DNA from: Streptomyces sp. TP-A0356 | GTDB taxonomy: Bacteria > Actinomycetota > Actinomycetes > Streptomycetales > Streptomycetaceae | Reading direction: 5' to 3' | NCBI RefSeq assembly: GCF_001417775.1 | Contig: NZ_BBZJ01000029.1 | Coordinates: 62,001 to 126,000, forward strand | Length of the DNA: 64,000 nucleotides | Shown: positions 16,470 through 25,547 of the stretch, one piece after another | Position numbering within the stretch: the first letter of the stretch is position 1 | How the letters are laid out: the number at the start of each line of letters is the position of its first letter | Translations under genes and position numbers: made by a program | The notes under the pieces: generated by a model | The model's input: only the letters and a program-made list of their open reading frames with translations | Told to the model about the DNA's origin: nothing | The model's database searches: none

Positions 16470-17731
16470 CGGGCGTCCTCGGACTTGGTGGTGTCGACAG
16501 CGGGGGCGGGCTGTGCGGGCGGCTGCTGGGGCGCAGGCCCGGCGGGGGAGGCAGGGGCGTCGCCGGCGGACTGTGTCCGGTCCTGCGGGGCCGGCTGCGC
16601 GTAGGGGTTCGGCTGCCGGCCCACGGAGGGCGCGGCCGGGGCGGCGTAGGGGCCCGCCGGCGGCTGCCCGGGCTGACCACCCGGCATCGCGAACGGCTGC
16701 CCGCCCTGCTGGGGCGGCGGCGGGGCGTACCAGTCCGGCTGGCCCTGACCCGGCACCGGCATCGGCGGCTGGACGCCGGGCGGCAGCGGCTGCATCAGGC
16801 CTTCCTTCTGGTCGATGGTCGAGCGGTAGTCGACCGCGCCCTGCGTCATCCGCATGTACGCCTCCTCCAGCGAGGCCTGGTGCGGCGACAGCTCCCACAG
16901 ACGTACGCCGGTGTCGTGCGCGATGTCGCTGATGCGCGGCAGCGGCAGCCCGGTGACACGCAGCGCGCCGTCCTGTTCGGGCAGCACGTGCCCGCCCGCG
17001 TCCGTGAGCGCGGAGGTCAGCTTCTCCCGCTGCTGCGACTCGGTGTCGGGCGTGCGGACGCGCGCGAAGTCCGCCGAGTTGGCGGAGATGAAGTCCTTCA
17101 CGCTCATGTCGGCGAGCAACTGCCCGCGCCCGATCACGATCAAGTGGTCGGCGGTGAGCGCCATCTCGCTCATGAGGTGGGAGGAGACGAAGACGGTACG
17201 CCCTTCCGCCGCGAGGGCCTTCATCAGATTGCGCACCCAGAGGATGCCCTCGGGGTCGAGGCCGTTGACCGGTTCGTCGAAGAGGAGCACCTGGGGGTCG
17301 CCGAGGAGCGCGGCGGCGATGCCGAGACGCTGGCCCATGCCGAGCGAGAAGCCCTTGGACCGTCTGCCGGCCACGTCCTGGAGCCCGACGACCCCGAGCA
17401 CCTCGTCGACGCGCCGGGCCGGGATGCCCGAGAGCTGGGCGAGGGACAGCAGGTGGTTGCGGGCGGCCCTGCCGCCGTGGACCGCCTTGGCGTCGAGCAG
17501 GGCGCCGACGTGGCGGGGGGCGTTGGGCAGCTTGCGGTACGGGAAGCCGCCGATCGTCACCTGCCCCGAGGTGGGGTTGTCCAGGCCGAGGATCATGCGC
17601 ATGGTCGTCGACTTGCCCGAGCCGTTGGGCCCGAGGAAGCCGGTGACGGCACCCGGCCGTACCTGGAAGGAAAGGTTGTACACAGCGGTCTTGTCGCCGT
17701 AGCGCTTGGTCAGGCCGACTGCATCGATCAT
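16466..17731 (-). CDS. ABC transporter ATP-binding protein with Pro-rich tail, copy A
   Basis: A 421-residue protein. The ABC domain (1-220) has Walker A GPNGSGKSTTMRMIL, signature KGFSLGMGQRLGIAAA, Walker B PQVLLFDEPVNGLDP and switch VFVSSHLMSEM. After a regulatory segment (220-305) comes an unusual tail of about 115 residues rich in Pro, Gln and Gly (about 306-421), absent from its neighbour paralogue. ATG 17731 is chosen; GTG 17740 is an alternative and neither has an ideal ribosome-binding site. It overlaps its permease by four bases. The tail may mediate protein contacts at the membrane. Confidence 0.92.
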   Translation of the reverse strand: MIDAVGLTKRYGDKTAVYNLSFQVRPGAVTGFLGPNGSGKSTTMRMILGLDNPTSGQVTIGGFPYRKLPNAPRHVGALLDAKAVHGGRAARNHLLSLAQLSGIPARRVDEVLGVVGLQDVAGRRSKGFSLGMGQRLGIAAALLGDPQVLLFDEPVNGLDPEGILWVRNLMKALAAEGRTVFVSSHLMSEMALTADHLIVIGRGQLLADMSVKDFISANSADFARVRTPDTESQQREKLTSALTDAGGHVLPEQDGALRVTGLPLPRISDIAHDTGVRLWELSPHQASLEEAYMRMTQGAVDYRSTIDQKEGLMQPLPPGVQPPMPVPGQGQPDWYAPPPPQQGGQPFAMPGGQPGQPPAGPYAAPAAPSVGRQPNPYAQPAPQDRTQSAGDAPASPAGPAPQQPPAQPAPAVDTTKSEDAR

Positions 17732-17926
17732 GCTCCGCACCCATCGAAAGGTTCAGGACGTCGGGGCTCACGCTGCCCCCCGTAAGGGTTAGGAGGATAT
17801 CGGGGCGCTGACGGTTCCGCTCAAGAGAACGCAAAGGCCCGCAGGTCACCGGGGTGAGGCGTTCTTACCTCGATGGGGTGGGGGGTCCGCCCTGGTCAGC
17901 CGGTCCCGCGCCGCCAAGGGCACGGT

Positions 17927-18697
17927 TCAGGCGTCCCGTCTCTTCACCAGGACGTAACCCCCGACCAGGGCCGCGATCACCCACAGCACCATGATGCCCA
18001 GGCCGCCCCAGGGACCGTACGGGGTGTCGTCGCCGGCTCCCGGGACGACCTGCATGATCTTGCTGCCGGCCTGGTCGGGGAGGAACCGGCCGATCTTCTT
18101 CGTCGCGGAGACGGTCCCGAGGATGGTGGAGATCAGGAAGAAGAACGGCATCAGGACGCCCAGCGACAGCATCGGCGAGCGCAGCATCGCGGCGACCCCC
18201 ATCGAGAACATCGCGATGAGTGTCATGTACAGTCCGCCGCCGATGACCGCGCGCAGCACCCCCGGGTCGCCGATCGACGCCCGGTGCGGGCCGAGCATCG
18301 CCTGCCCGAGGTGGAAGGCGAGGAAGCTCGTGACCATGCCCACGACGAGGGCGAGCGCGGTCGCCACCGTGATCTTGCCGAACAGGAAGGCGCCGCGCTG
18401 GGGGACCGCGGCGAGCGAGGTGCGGATCATGCCGGTGCTGTACTCGTTCGACACGACGAGCACCCCGAACACGATCACCGCGAGCTGACCGAGGCTCATC
18501 CCGGCGAAACTGGTGAAGGTCGGATCGAGGGAGATCTGGGCGCCCGGGCTCGAACTGTCCAACTCGCTCCTGGTCAGGGCGGAGATCAGCATGCCGAGGG
18601 CGACGGTGACGATCAGGGCCAGCGAGAGTGTCCACACCGTGGATGCCACCGACCGGATCTTGGTCCACTCGGACCTGATGACCTGGGTCGCCGCCAT
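17927..18697 (-). CDS. ABC-2 type transporter permease, copy B
   Basis: A 256-residue permease with about six TM segments. The opening SEWTKIRSVASTVWTLSLAL is nearly identical to the equivalent segment of copy A, as is SNEYSTGMIRTSLAAVPQRG, so the two are paralogues. Copy B lacks the Pro-rich N-terminal extension of copy A. It starts three bases after its ATPase gene stops. Substrate unknown. Confidence 0.92.
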   Translation of the reverse strand: MAATQVIRSEWTKIRSVASTVWTLSLALIVTVALGMLISALTRSELDSSSPGAQISLDPTFTSFAGMSLGQLAVIVFGVLVVSNEYSTGMIRTSLAAVPQRGAFLFGKITVATALALVVGMVTSFLAFHLGQAMLGPHRASIGDPGVLRAVIGGGLYMTLIAMFSMGVAAMLRSPMLSLGVLMPFFFLISTILGTVSATKKIGRFLPDQAGSKIMQVVPGAGDDTPYGPWGGLGIMVLWVIAALVGGYVLVKRRDA

Positions 18698-18700
18698 GGC

Positions 18701-19678
18701 TCAGGTTCCCCTCTTCCAGTCCGTGCCCCACTCCTGGCGCGGGAACTCCCCGGCCCAGGCGCCGGCGGGCGCGTCGGTGTGCGCGTGGTACTCCACCGTC
18801 TGTGCCGTCAGCCGCATGAACGCCTCCTCCAGTGAGGCCTGCTGGGTACTGAGCTCGTGCAGCACGAGCCGGTGGCGTGCGGCCAGTTCGCCGATCAGCT
18901 CGGCCTTGCCGCCGTCCACCTCCAGCGCCCCGCTGCCGGTCTCGACGACCGTGATGCCCGCTTCGCGCAGCAGGTCGAGCAGTTGCTCGCGCTGGGGGGA
19001 GCGGATGCGCACGTACGAGCGTGAGTTCTGCTGGATGAAGTCGGTCATGGAGGTGTCCGCGAGCAGCCGGCCCTGGCCGATGACCACGAGGTGGTCGGCG
19101 GTGAGCGCAATCTCGCTCATCAGGTGGCTGGAGACGAACACCGTCCGCCCCTGTGCCGCGAGGGACTTCATCAGGGTGCGGATCCAGTGGATGCCCTCGG
19201 GGTCGAGGCCGTTGACCGGCTCGTCGAACATCAGGATCCGCGGGTCGCCGAGGAGCGCGGCCGCGATGCCGAGACGCTGGCCCATGCCCAGCGAGAACCC
19301 CCTGGTCTTCTTCCGCGCGACGGCGCTCAGGCCGACGGTGTCGAGGACCTCGTGGACGCGGGAGGTGGGGATGCCGTTGCTCTGCGCCAGGCACAGCAGA
19401 TGGTTGAAGGCACTGCGGCCGCCGTGCACGGCCTTGGCGTCGAGGAGGGCGCCGATGCACTTCAGCGGGTCCTTGAGCCGGTCGTAGTGCCTGCCGTCGA
19501 TGCGCACATCGCCCGACGTGGGGTGGTCGAGCCCGAGCACCATCCGCATGGTGGTGGACTTCCCGGCGCCGTTCGGCCCGAGGAAGCCCGTGACGAGGCC
19601 CGGTCTGACGGTGAACGTGAGGTCGTCGACCGCCAGTTTCTCGCCGTACCGCTTGGTCAGCCCCTCGAGCTGGATCAT
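18701..19678 (-). CDS. ABC transporter ATP-binding protein, copy B
   Basis: A 325-residue nucleotide-binding subunit: Walker A GPNGAGKSTTMRMVL, signature RGFSLGMGQRLGIAAA, Walker B PRILMFDEPVNGLDP, switch VFVSSHLMSEI. It is the paralogue of copy A, with the same accessory domain (LLADTSMTDFIQQNS against LLADMSVKDFISANS) but no Pro-rich tail. ATG 19678 starts MIQLEGLTKRYG. It heads the two-gene unit and is separated from filP by a strong terminator. Confidence 0.93.
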   Translation of the reverse strand: MIQLEGLTKRYGEKLAVDDLTFTVRPGLVTGFLGPNGAGKSTTMRMVLGLDHPTSGDVRIDGRHYDRLKDPLKCIGALLDAKAVHGGRSAFNHLLCLAQSNGIPTSRVHEVLDTVGLSAVARKKTRGFSLGMGQRLGIAAALLGDPRILMFDEPVNGLDPEGIHWIRTLMKSLAAQGRTVFVSSHLMSEIALTADHLVVIGQGRLLADTSMTDFIQQNSRSYVRIRSPQREQLLDLLREAGITVVETGSGALEVDGGKAELIGELAARHRLVLHELSTQQASLEEAFMRLTAQTVEYHAHTDAPAGAWAGEFPRQEWGTDWKRGT

Positions 19679-19700
19679 GCGGCCACGCTAAAACGGCGCA

Positions 19701-19732
19701 AAGCCCCCCGCCACCGGAGTGGCGGAGGGCTT
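19701..19732 (-). terminator. filP terminator hairpin
   Basis: AAGCCCCCCGCCAC pairs with GTGGCGGAGGGCTT (14-base stem, one mismatch) around a CGGA loop. On the leftward strand it is followed by GTTTTAG, a short U-run. It lies 31 bases past the filP stop. Confidence 0.85.
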
Positions 19733-19762
19733 CACGGATGTTCGGCTGCCGTACGCCCGGCG

Positions 19763-20698
19763 TTACCGGGACTGCTGCGCCGGAACCCCGCGCGAGATCG
19801 GCTCGTCCTCGGTCGGCGAGCCCGCGGCGGCGACAGCGGCGCCCGTGAGCGTCGCGAGCATCTCGCGGACGTTCGTGAGCTGGGCGTTGATGGAGTCGCG
19901 ACGGTTCGTCAGCGCCGCCAGCTCGCGCTCGGATTCCGAGCGGATGCGGTCGGCCTTGGCGTTCGCGTCGGCCACGATGTCCTCGGCCTGGCGCTGGGCC
20001 GTCTCCACCGTCTGGCGGGCGCGGCGCTCGGCGTCCGTGCGCAGCTTCTCGGCCTCCAGGCGGAGCTGCTCGGCGCGGTGCTCGATCTCGGCCAGGCGCT
20101 TCTCGGCCTTGGCCTGACGGGAGGCCAGATCGCGCTCGGACTGCTCACGGCGCTTGGCGAGGTTCGTCTCGAAGTCGGCGGCGGCCTGCGCGGCCTTGGC
20201 GCGGGTCTCCTCGAAGAGGGCGTCCGCCTCCTCGCGCTTGGACTGCGCGTCCTTCTGCGCCTCGGCACGCAGCTGAGAGGCGTCGCTCTTGGCCTTCTCG
20301 ACGATCCGGACGCCCTCGTCCTCGGCCTTGGACTTGCGGTCCGCAGCGAACGATTCTGCGTCGTTGCGCACCTGCTGGGCGGCCGACTCGGCAAGCTCAC
20401 GGTGCTGCTCGGCGGCGCGGCGGGCCTCCTCGCGCAGGTCCTTGGCCTCCTCCTCCGCGAGACGGAGGATCTTCTCGACGCGCGCGCCGAGACCCGCGTA
20501 GGACGGCTCCGCGTCGCTGACGGCGGCCTGGGCGTTCTGCGTCTCGAGGTGGAGCTCCTCGATGCGCTTCTCCAGAGCGGTGATGCGGGTGAGAGCGCTG
20601 TCACGGTCGGAGACGAGCTTGGAGATGCGTTCGTCCACCTGAGCGCGGTCGTACCCACGCCGCACAAGCTCGAAGCCGTAGGGGGAAGTGTCGCTCAT
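19763..20698 (-). CDS. filP: FilP, intermediate-filament-like cytoskeletal protein
   Basis: A 311-residue coiled-coil protein. In S. coelicolor, FilP (SCO5396) forms filaments behind hyphal tips, interacts with DivIVA and Scy, and supports polar growth and cell stiffness. The N-terminus MSDTSPYGFELVRRGYDRAQ is a DivIVA-like domain. The rest is almost continuous Ala/Glu/Arg-rich coiled coil (for example EEEAKDLREEARRAAEQHRE), ending in a short flexible tail. Length matches the known protein. AGGA precedes the ATG. It is followed by its own terminator and lies just downstream of scy. Confidence 0.96.
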   Translation of the reverse strand: MSDTSPYGFELVRRGYDRAQVDERISKLVSDRDSALTRITALEKRIEELHLETQNAQAAVSDAEPSYAGLGARVEKILRLAEEEAKDLREEARRAAEQHRELAESAAQQVRNDAESFAADRKSKAEDEGVRIVEKAKSDASQLRAEAQKDAQSKREEADALFEETRAKAAQAAADFETNLAKRREQSERDLASRQAKAEKRLAEIEHRAEQLRLEAEKLRTDAERRARQTVETAQRQAEDIVADANAKADRIRSESERELAALTNRRDSINAQLTNVREMLATLTGAAVAAAGSPTEDEPISRGVPAQQSR

Positions 20699-20737
20699 GG
20701 GGTTCCTGTCGAATGAGACCGGTGAGGTGATAGGGGA

Positions 20738-20764
20738 ATCCTAGGGCCCTTAGCGGCGTGTCAT
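20738..20764 (-). promoter_or_regulatory. Candidate filP promoter
   Basis: On the leftward strand a TAGGAT -10 hexamer (20743-20738) lies about 40 bases from the filP start. ATGACA (20764-20759) is a partial -35 match at 15-base spacing. The 180-base scy-filP gap therefore supports independent filP transcription. Confidence 0.45.
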
Positions 20765-20878
20765 CGAGCGGATACGTGTTTGATCTGGAGAATGACACTC
20801 CTTTTGGGTGGCTAACTGTCTGAGGGCTTGCCAGAAACTGTATGAAACGCCCGACAAGCACAGAATCCCCACTTCTGG

Positions 20879-23800
20879 CTACCCATCTGACGCCTTGCCA
20901 CCCGAACGGGGCGCCCCCACGGTCGCACCCGCCTTGACGCCCCCGTCCTTGCCACCGGAGGGGGCCTCGAAGGACTCCAACGCCTCCAGGACGTCCTGGA
21001 CACGGGAGATCTCCGCGTTGATGTCCTCGCGCCGGCGCACCAGGATCTCCAGCTCCCGCTTGCCCTCCTCGACCGCCTTGCGGGCCTCTCGAATGGCCTC
21101 GGCCTTGATCTCCTCCGCCTCGGAGACGAGCGTGGCCTTCTTCTGCTCGGCCTCCTTCAGCAGCCCCTCGGCCTTCTTGACCGCGGCGATACGGACCTTG
21201 CCCGCCTCGGAGTTGGCCTCGGAGACGATCTCCTTCGCCTGGGCCCTGGCCTTCTCCAGCTGCTCCTCGGCGGCCTTGACCAGCGCGTCGCACCGCTCGC
21301 CCGCCGACTTCATCGCCTCGGCCGACTCGCGCCGCGCCCGCTCGTGCAGCTCCTCGATCTCGGTCGTGATGCGGTCGCGCAGCTCCTCCGCACGCTCCCG
21401 GATCGCGGTCGCGTCCCGGCGCGCGCCGACGAGCAGTTCGTCCGCGTCCGCACGGGACCGCTCCACCAGCGAGCTGCCCTCGACCGTCGCCTCGGCCACC
21501 AGGCGCTCGGCCTCGCTGCGGGCGGCACCCACCATCGTGTCGGCCTGCGTCTCGGCGTCCGTGGTGGTCTTGAGCGCGGTCTGCTGCGCCTCCGAGATCA
21601 GCTTGTCGGCCTCGGCGGCGGTCTCCGTGATGAGCGTGTCGACCTGCTCGGCCGCCTCGGAACGCCGCCTGTTGGCGTCCTTGCGGGCCTCGTCCAGGGT
21701 GCGCTCGGCCTCCTCGCGGGCGGCCGCGGTCACCCGCTCGGCCTCCGCCTCGGCCTCGGCCCTGATCCGCTCCGACTCGCTGCGGATCCGCTCGGCGTGC
21801 TGCTGGGCGGAGCCCACCGTCTCGGCGGCCTCGGCACGCAGCCGCTCGGCGTCGTCGGTGGCGTCCCCGATCAGCTTCTCGGCCTTGGCCACCGACTCGG
21901 CCCGGACCCGCTCGGCCTCGGCGTTGGTCTCCGTGGTGAGCCGCTCGGCCTCCGCCCGCGCCTCGTTGATCAGGGTGTCCGCCTGCGTGGCCGCGTCCGA
22001 CCGCATCCGGTTGGCGTCCTCGCGCGCCTCCGCCCGGGTACGCGCCGCGGCCTGGTCGGCGGTGGCGATGGCCTCCGAGGCCTCCGTACGCACGCGCTGG
22101 GCGTGCTCGGAAGCGTCCGAACGCAGCCGCTCGGCCTCGGCGATAGCGTCCGAAACCGTACGCTCGGCAAGGGCCTTGGCGGCATCCGACTCCTCGGTGG
22201 CCTCCCGCCGGACACGGTTCGCGTCCTCGGCGGCCCGCTCGCGCTCCGCGTAGGCGTCGGCGCGAACCCGGTCGGCCTCCTCCTGCGCCTCGGTGCGCGT
22301 ACGCTCCGCCGCGTGCTCGGCGGCGGAGCGCAGACCGGTGATCTCCTCCTGCGCCTGCTCGTGCAGCCCGGCCACGGAGTCCCGCACCTGCTGGGCGTGC
22401 TGCTCGGCGGCCGACACCATCTCGGTCGCGCGCCGGTCGGCCTCCTCGACCAGCCGTACGGCCTCAGCCTGGGCCTCCTCGACCCGGGCGCGCGCCACGG
22501 CGAGCAGATCCTCGCTCTGCGCACGGGCCCGTTCGCGCTCCTGGTCGGCCTCCTGCCGCGCGGAGCCGAGGAGTTCCTCCGCCTCGCGGCGGCGGCGGGC
22601 CGCCTCCTCCTGGGCGGCGGCGAGCGTCTCCGTGGCCTCGGTGCCCAGCCGCTCGGCCGCCGCCTGTGCCTCGGCCCGTACGCGGTCGGCGGTGTCCTGC
22701 GCCTCCGACTTCAGCCGCTCGGCCTCGGCCGCCGCCTCCGACCGCAGGCGTACGGCGATGGCCTCGCCCTCCGCGCGGGAGGCGGACGCGTCGGAGGCGG
22801 CCTCCGTGCGCAGCCGGTCGGCCTCGGCCTCGGCCTGCGCCTGGAGCGTACGGATGCGCTCGGCGGCCTCGGAACGCAGCCGGTCGCTCTCCTCGACGGC
22901 CTCGCGGCGGATCCGTTCGGCCTCCGCGCGGGCATCGCCGAGCGCCTGCTCGGCGGAGGCGAGCCGCTGCTCGGCCTCGGAGTGCAGGCGGGCCAGCTCC
23001 TCGGCGGCCTCCGTACGGCGGGTCTCGACGGCGCGCTCGGCCTCCTCGCGCAGCTCGCGGGCGGCCCGCTCGGCCTGCTCCTTGATCGCGTCCGACAGCT
23101 CGACGGCCTCGGCGCGCTGCGTCTCGGCCTCCTTGCGGGTGCGCTCCAGGGTCTCCTCGGCCTGGCGGCGCAGCATCGAGGCGCGCTCGATGGCCTCGGT
23201 GCGCACCTTCTCGCTGTCCGTGGTGGCCGACGTGCGCAGCTCGTCCGCGTCGGCCTTCGCCTTGGCGAGCAGCTCCTCGGCGGTATTGGCCGCCTCCTCG
23301 ATCTGCTGGACGGCCTCGCGCCGGGCCTCGGCGCGGATCCGCTCGCCCTCGGCGACCGCCTCGGAGCGCAGCTGCTCGGCCTCGCCGCGCAGCCGGCGCG
23401 CCTCCTCCTGCAGCTCGACCGTCTTGGCGCGGTACTCCTTGGTGTCGTCCTTCGCCGCGCCTTTGAGCTGCTCGGCGATGTCGTGCGCCTCGGCGCGCAG
23501 CCGGTCCGCCTCGGCCTCGGCCTCCCGGCGGATCCGCTCGGCCTCCTCGGCGGCGGCCTTGGTGGTCGCCTTGGCGTCCTCCGACGCCTTGTTCAGCACG
23601 TCCTCGGCCGTACGGGCCGTCTTGGCGAGCTGGGAGGCGGTCTCCTCGGCGGTGATGCTGCGGGCCTTCTCCGCGGCCTCCGCGACGATCTTCTCGGCCT
23701 CGGCCTTGGCGTCCGCGACCACCTGCTCGGCCTCGGACTTGGTGGCCTCGGCCTCCTTGGTGGCCTCGCTGACCAGCCGGGCGACCTGCTCCTTGGCCGT

Positions 23801-24727
23801 ACGGGTGCGCTGCTCGTTGGCCGACTCGGCACCGGAGAGGGCCTTGGCGGCGGCCTCCTTCGCCTCGGCGACCAGCTTGTCGGCCTCGGAGCGCGCCTCA
23901 CGCAGGGCGCTCTCCGCCTCGGCCATGCGCTGCTCGGCGGCCCGGCTGAGCTCGGCCGCGTGGCGGCGGGCGGCGTCCGACTCGGTCGCCGAGGTGGAAC
24001 GCAGCTGCTCGGCGTGGTCGGTGGCCTCCTGGGCCTGGGTGGAGGCGGCGTTCAGCAGACGCTCGGCGTCCGCGCGGGCGCGGCGCAGGATCTGGTCGGC
24101 CTCCGCGCGCGCGGCCTCGGCGTCGCTCTGCAGCCGTTGCCGGGCCTCCGTGGTGAGCCGCTCGGCCTCCGCACGGGCGGCGGCCAGCGCCTGCTCGGCC
24201 TCGGCGCGCGACTCCTCCACCAGCCGGCGGGCCTGGGCCTCGGAGCGGGCGCGCAGCTGCTCGGCCCACGCCACGTTCTCGTTGACGTGCGACTCGACGG
24301 TCTGCCGGCGCTCCGCCAGCTCCTGGTCGAGCTGCTGGCGGCGGGCGACCGCCTCCGCGTGCAGCTCCGCCTGGAGGCGTGCGGCCTGCTCGGCGTGCTC
24401 CTGGAGGATGCGCTGCGTCTGCGCGCGGGCCTGGCTCAGCTCGCGCTCGGCGTCCGCCCGCAGCTGATCCGCCTGCATCTGCGCCGTACGGAGCATCTGC
24501 TCGGCCTGATAGCCGAGGTCGGCCCCGTCATAGGCGGGACGGGTCATGAGCGTGCGCCGCGCCTCGTGCAGCTTGGCGCGCAGCACCTCGACCTGGTAGC
24601 CGAGGTCCTCGGCGTGCTGGATCGCCTTTTCCCGCTCGGTCTTCAGCCGCTCCATCTCGGCCTCGAACCGAGAGAGGTGGTCGACGTCAGCCGCCGGCTC
24701 TCGCTCCTGGCGTTCGTAGCCCCGCAC
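20879..24727 (-). CDS. scy: Scy, hyphal-tip coiled-coil scaffold
   Basis: A 1282-residue protein, almost entirely coiled coil, orthologous to Scy (SCO5397). Scy assembles the tip-organising centre with DivIVA and FilP and recruits ParA. The N-terminal part (RGYERQEREPAADVDHLSRF) and a short heptad zone precede more than a thousand residues of Ala/Glu/Arg repeats such as AEAERLTTEARQRLQSDAEA. A 51-residue repeat class has been published for Scy and FilP. I start at GTG 24727, where known Scy sequence begins; the longer frame uses TTG 24757. The C-terminus (GGVKAGATVGAPRSGGK) is Gly/Ser-rich. Confidence 0.95.
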   Translation of the reverse strand: MRGYERQEREPAADVDHLSRFEAEMERLKTEREKAIQHAEDLGYQVEVLRAKLHEARRTLMTRPAYDGADLGYQAEQMLRTAQMQADQLRADAERELSQARAQTQRILQEHAEQAARLQAELHAEAVARRQQLDQELAERRQTVESHVNENVAWAEQLRARSEAQARRLVEESRAEAEQALAAARAEAERLTTEARQRLQSDAEAARAEADQILRRARADAERLLNAASTQAQEATDHAEQLRSTSATESDAARRHAAELSRAAEQRMAEAESALREARSEADKLVAEAKEAAAKALSGAESANEQRTRTAKEQVARLVSEATKEAEATKSEAEQVVADAKAEAEKIVAEAAEKARSITAEETASQLAKTARTAEDVLNKASEDAKATTKAAAEEAERIRREAEAEADRLRAEAHDIAEQLKGAAKDDTKEYRAKTVELQEEARRLRGEAEQLRSEAVAEGERIRAEARREAVQQIEEAANTAEELLAKAKADADELRTSATTDSEKVRTEAIERASMLRRQAEETLERTRKEAETQRAEAVELSDAIKEQAERAARELREEAERAVETRRTEAAEELARLHSEAEQRLASAEQALGDARAEAERIRREAVEESDRLRSEAAERIRTLQAQAEAEADRLRTEAASDASASRAEGEAIAVRLRSEAAAEAERLKSEAQDTADRVRAEAQAAAERLGTEATETLAAAQEEAARRRREAEELLGSARQEADQERERARAQSEDLLAVARARVEEAQAEAVRLVEEADRRATEMVSAAEQHAQQVRDSVAGLHEQAQEEITGLRSAAEHAAERTRTEAQEEADRVRADAYAERERAAEDANRVRREATEESDAAKALAERTVSDAIAEAERLRSDASEHAQRVRTEASEAIATADQAAARTRAEAREDANRMRSDAATQADTLINEARAEAERLTTETNAEAERVRAESVAKAEKLIGDATDDAERLRAEAAETVGSAQQHAERIRSESERIRAEAEAEAERVTAAAREEAERTLDEARKDANRRRSEAAEQVDTLITETAAEADKLISEAQQTALKTTTDAETQADTMVGAARSEAERLVAEATVEGSSLVERSRADADELLVGARRDATAIRERAEELRDRITTEIEELHERARRESAEAMKSAGERCDALVKAAEEQLEKARAQAKEIVSEANSEAGKVRIAAVKKAEGLLKEAEQKKATLVSEAEEIKAEAIREARKAVEEGKRELEILVRRREDINAEISRVQDVLEALESFEAPSGGKDGGVKAGATVGAPRSGGKASDG

Positions 24728-24877
24728 TGCGCGGTCCCATCCGTCCCCTGGTCGCAAGTCTCTCCAAACGAGCTCCGTCCATCCGCCGAACGGGGCCCCC
24801 GGGGAATGGTGTCAGATCAACGGCGGAGCACGGGCTGCTGCCCCGACGCTCGTCCCCCGAAACCCGGACCCCGGACC

Positions 24878-24899
24878 GTCCCGCCGGTCACGGCGGGAC
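24878..24899 (-). terminator. Hairpin between mce and scy
   Basis: GTCCCGCCG and CGGCGGGAC form a perfect nine-base stem with a GTCA loop, 60 bases past the epimerase stop. No U-run follows. It probably ends mce transcription ahead of scy. Confidence 0.65.
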
Positions 24900-24958
24900 C
24901 CGGTCGCCCTGGTGGAGCGGCGACCGCTCCCAACCCTACCGGCCCTTATGTACGGGAG

Positions 24959-25399
24959 TCAGTGCTCAGGTGACTCAACAGCAGCCGATGTGACCAGTTC
25001 TGTGAGTACGCCGTGGCAATCCTTGGGGTGCAGGAAGGTGATCCGCGACCCCATGGAGCCGCGCCGTGGCTCCTCGTACAGGACGCGGACGCCCTTGTCC
25101 TTGATCGCGGCGGCGTCCCCGTCCACGTCCGCCGTGCCGAAGGCGATGTGGTGCACGCCCTCGCCGTTCTTCGCCAGCCACTTGGCGACGGTGGAGTCCT
25201 CGCGGATGGGTTCGAGCAGCTGCAGGTAGGAGGCGCCGCCGTCGTCCGTGTTGTTGATCTTCAGCATGGCCTCGCGCACGCCCTGCTCCTCGTTGACCTC
25301 GGTGTGGAACACCGAGAAGCCGTATGTCGAGGTGTAGAACTCGACGGTCTTCTCCAGGTCGAAACAGGCGATCCCGATGTGGTCGATTCGCGTCAGCAT
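24959..25399 (-). CDS. mce: Methylmalonyl-CoA epimerase
   Basis: A 146-residue VOC-fold enzyme that interconverts (2S)- and (2R)-methylmalonyl-CoA, linking propionyl-CoA carboxylation or mutase products to succinyl-CoA. Metal-ligand positions are visible: His7 in RIDHIGIACFDLE, a mid-chain Gln/Glu in SYLQLLEP, His in GVHHIAFG and the C-terminal Glu in VLTELV. Length is typical. It is divergent from the thiolase gene and shares the B12-dependent acyl-CoA theme with meaB and icmA. Confidence 0.94.
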   Translation of the reverse strand: MLTRIDHIGIACFDLEKTVEFYTSTYGFSVFHTEVNEEQGVREAMLKINNTDDGGASYLQLLEPIREDSTVAKWLAKNGEGVHHIAFGTADVDGDAAAIKDKGVRVLYEEPRRGSMGSRITFLHPKDCHGVLTELVTSAAVESPEH

Positions 25400-25547
25400 G
25401 GAAGTAGTGCAGCGCTCCGAGCGTGGTTACGCAACGTGCGCGCGATCACACTGACAGCCCGATGACGGGGTGGACTACCGCTCAGTACATTCGAAGTAAA
25501 CCCTCGTTCACTCCTCGGCTGTGCAAGCCGGAAGGGGATCGCAGCTC

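Noticed and set aside
20988-21003. Palindrome around AGGACGTCCT inside scy
   Set aside because: It is explained by the codons for VQDVLE within a coding region and is unlikely to be an operator.
21344-24973. Rightward 1209-codon ORF across scy
   Set aside because: It is antisense to scy, gives Leu/Gly/Arg-rich low-complexity translation and exists because repetitive high-G+C codons leave the opposite frame open.
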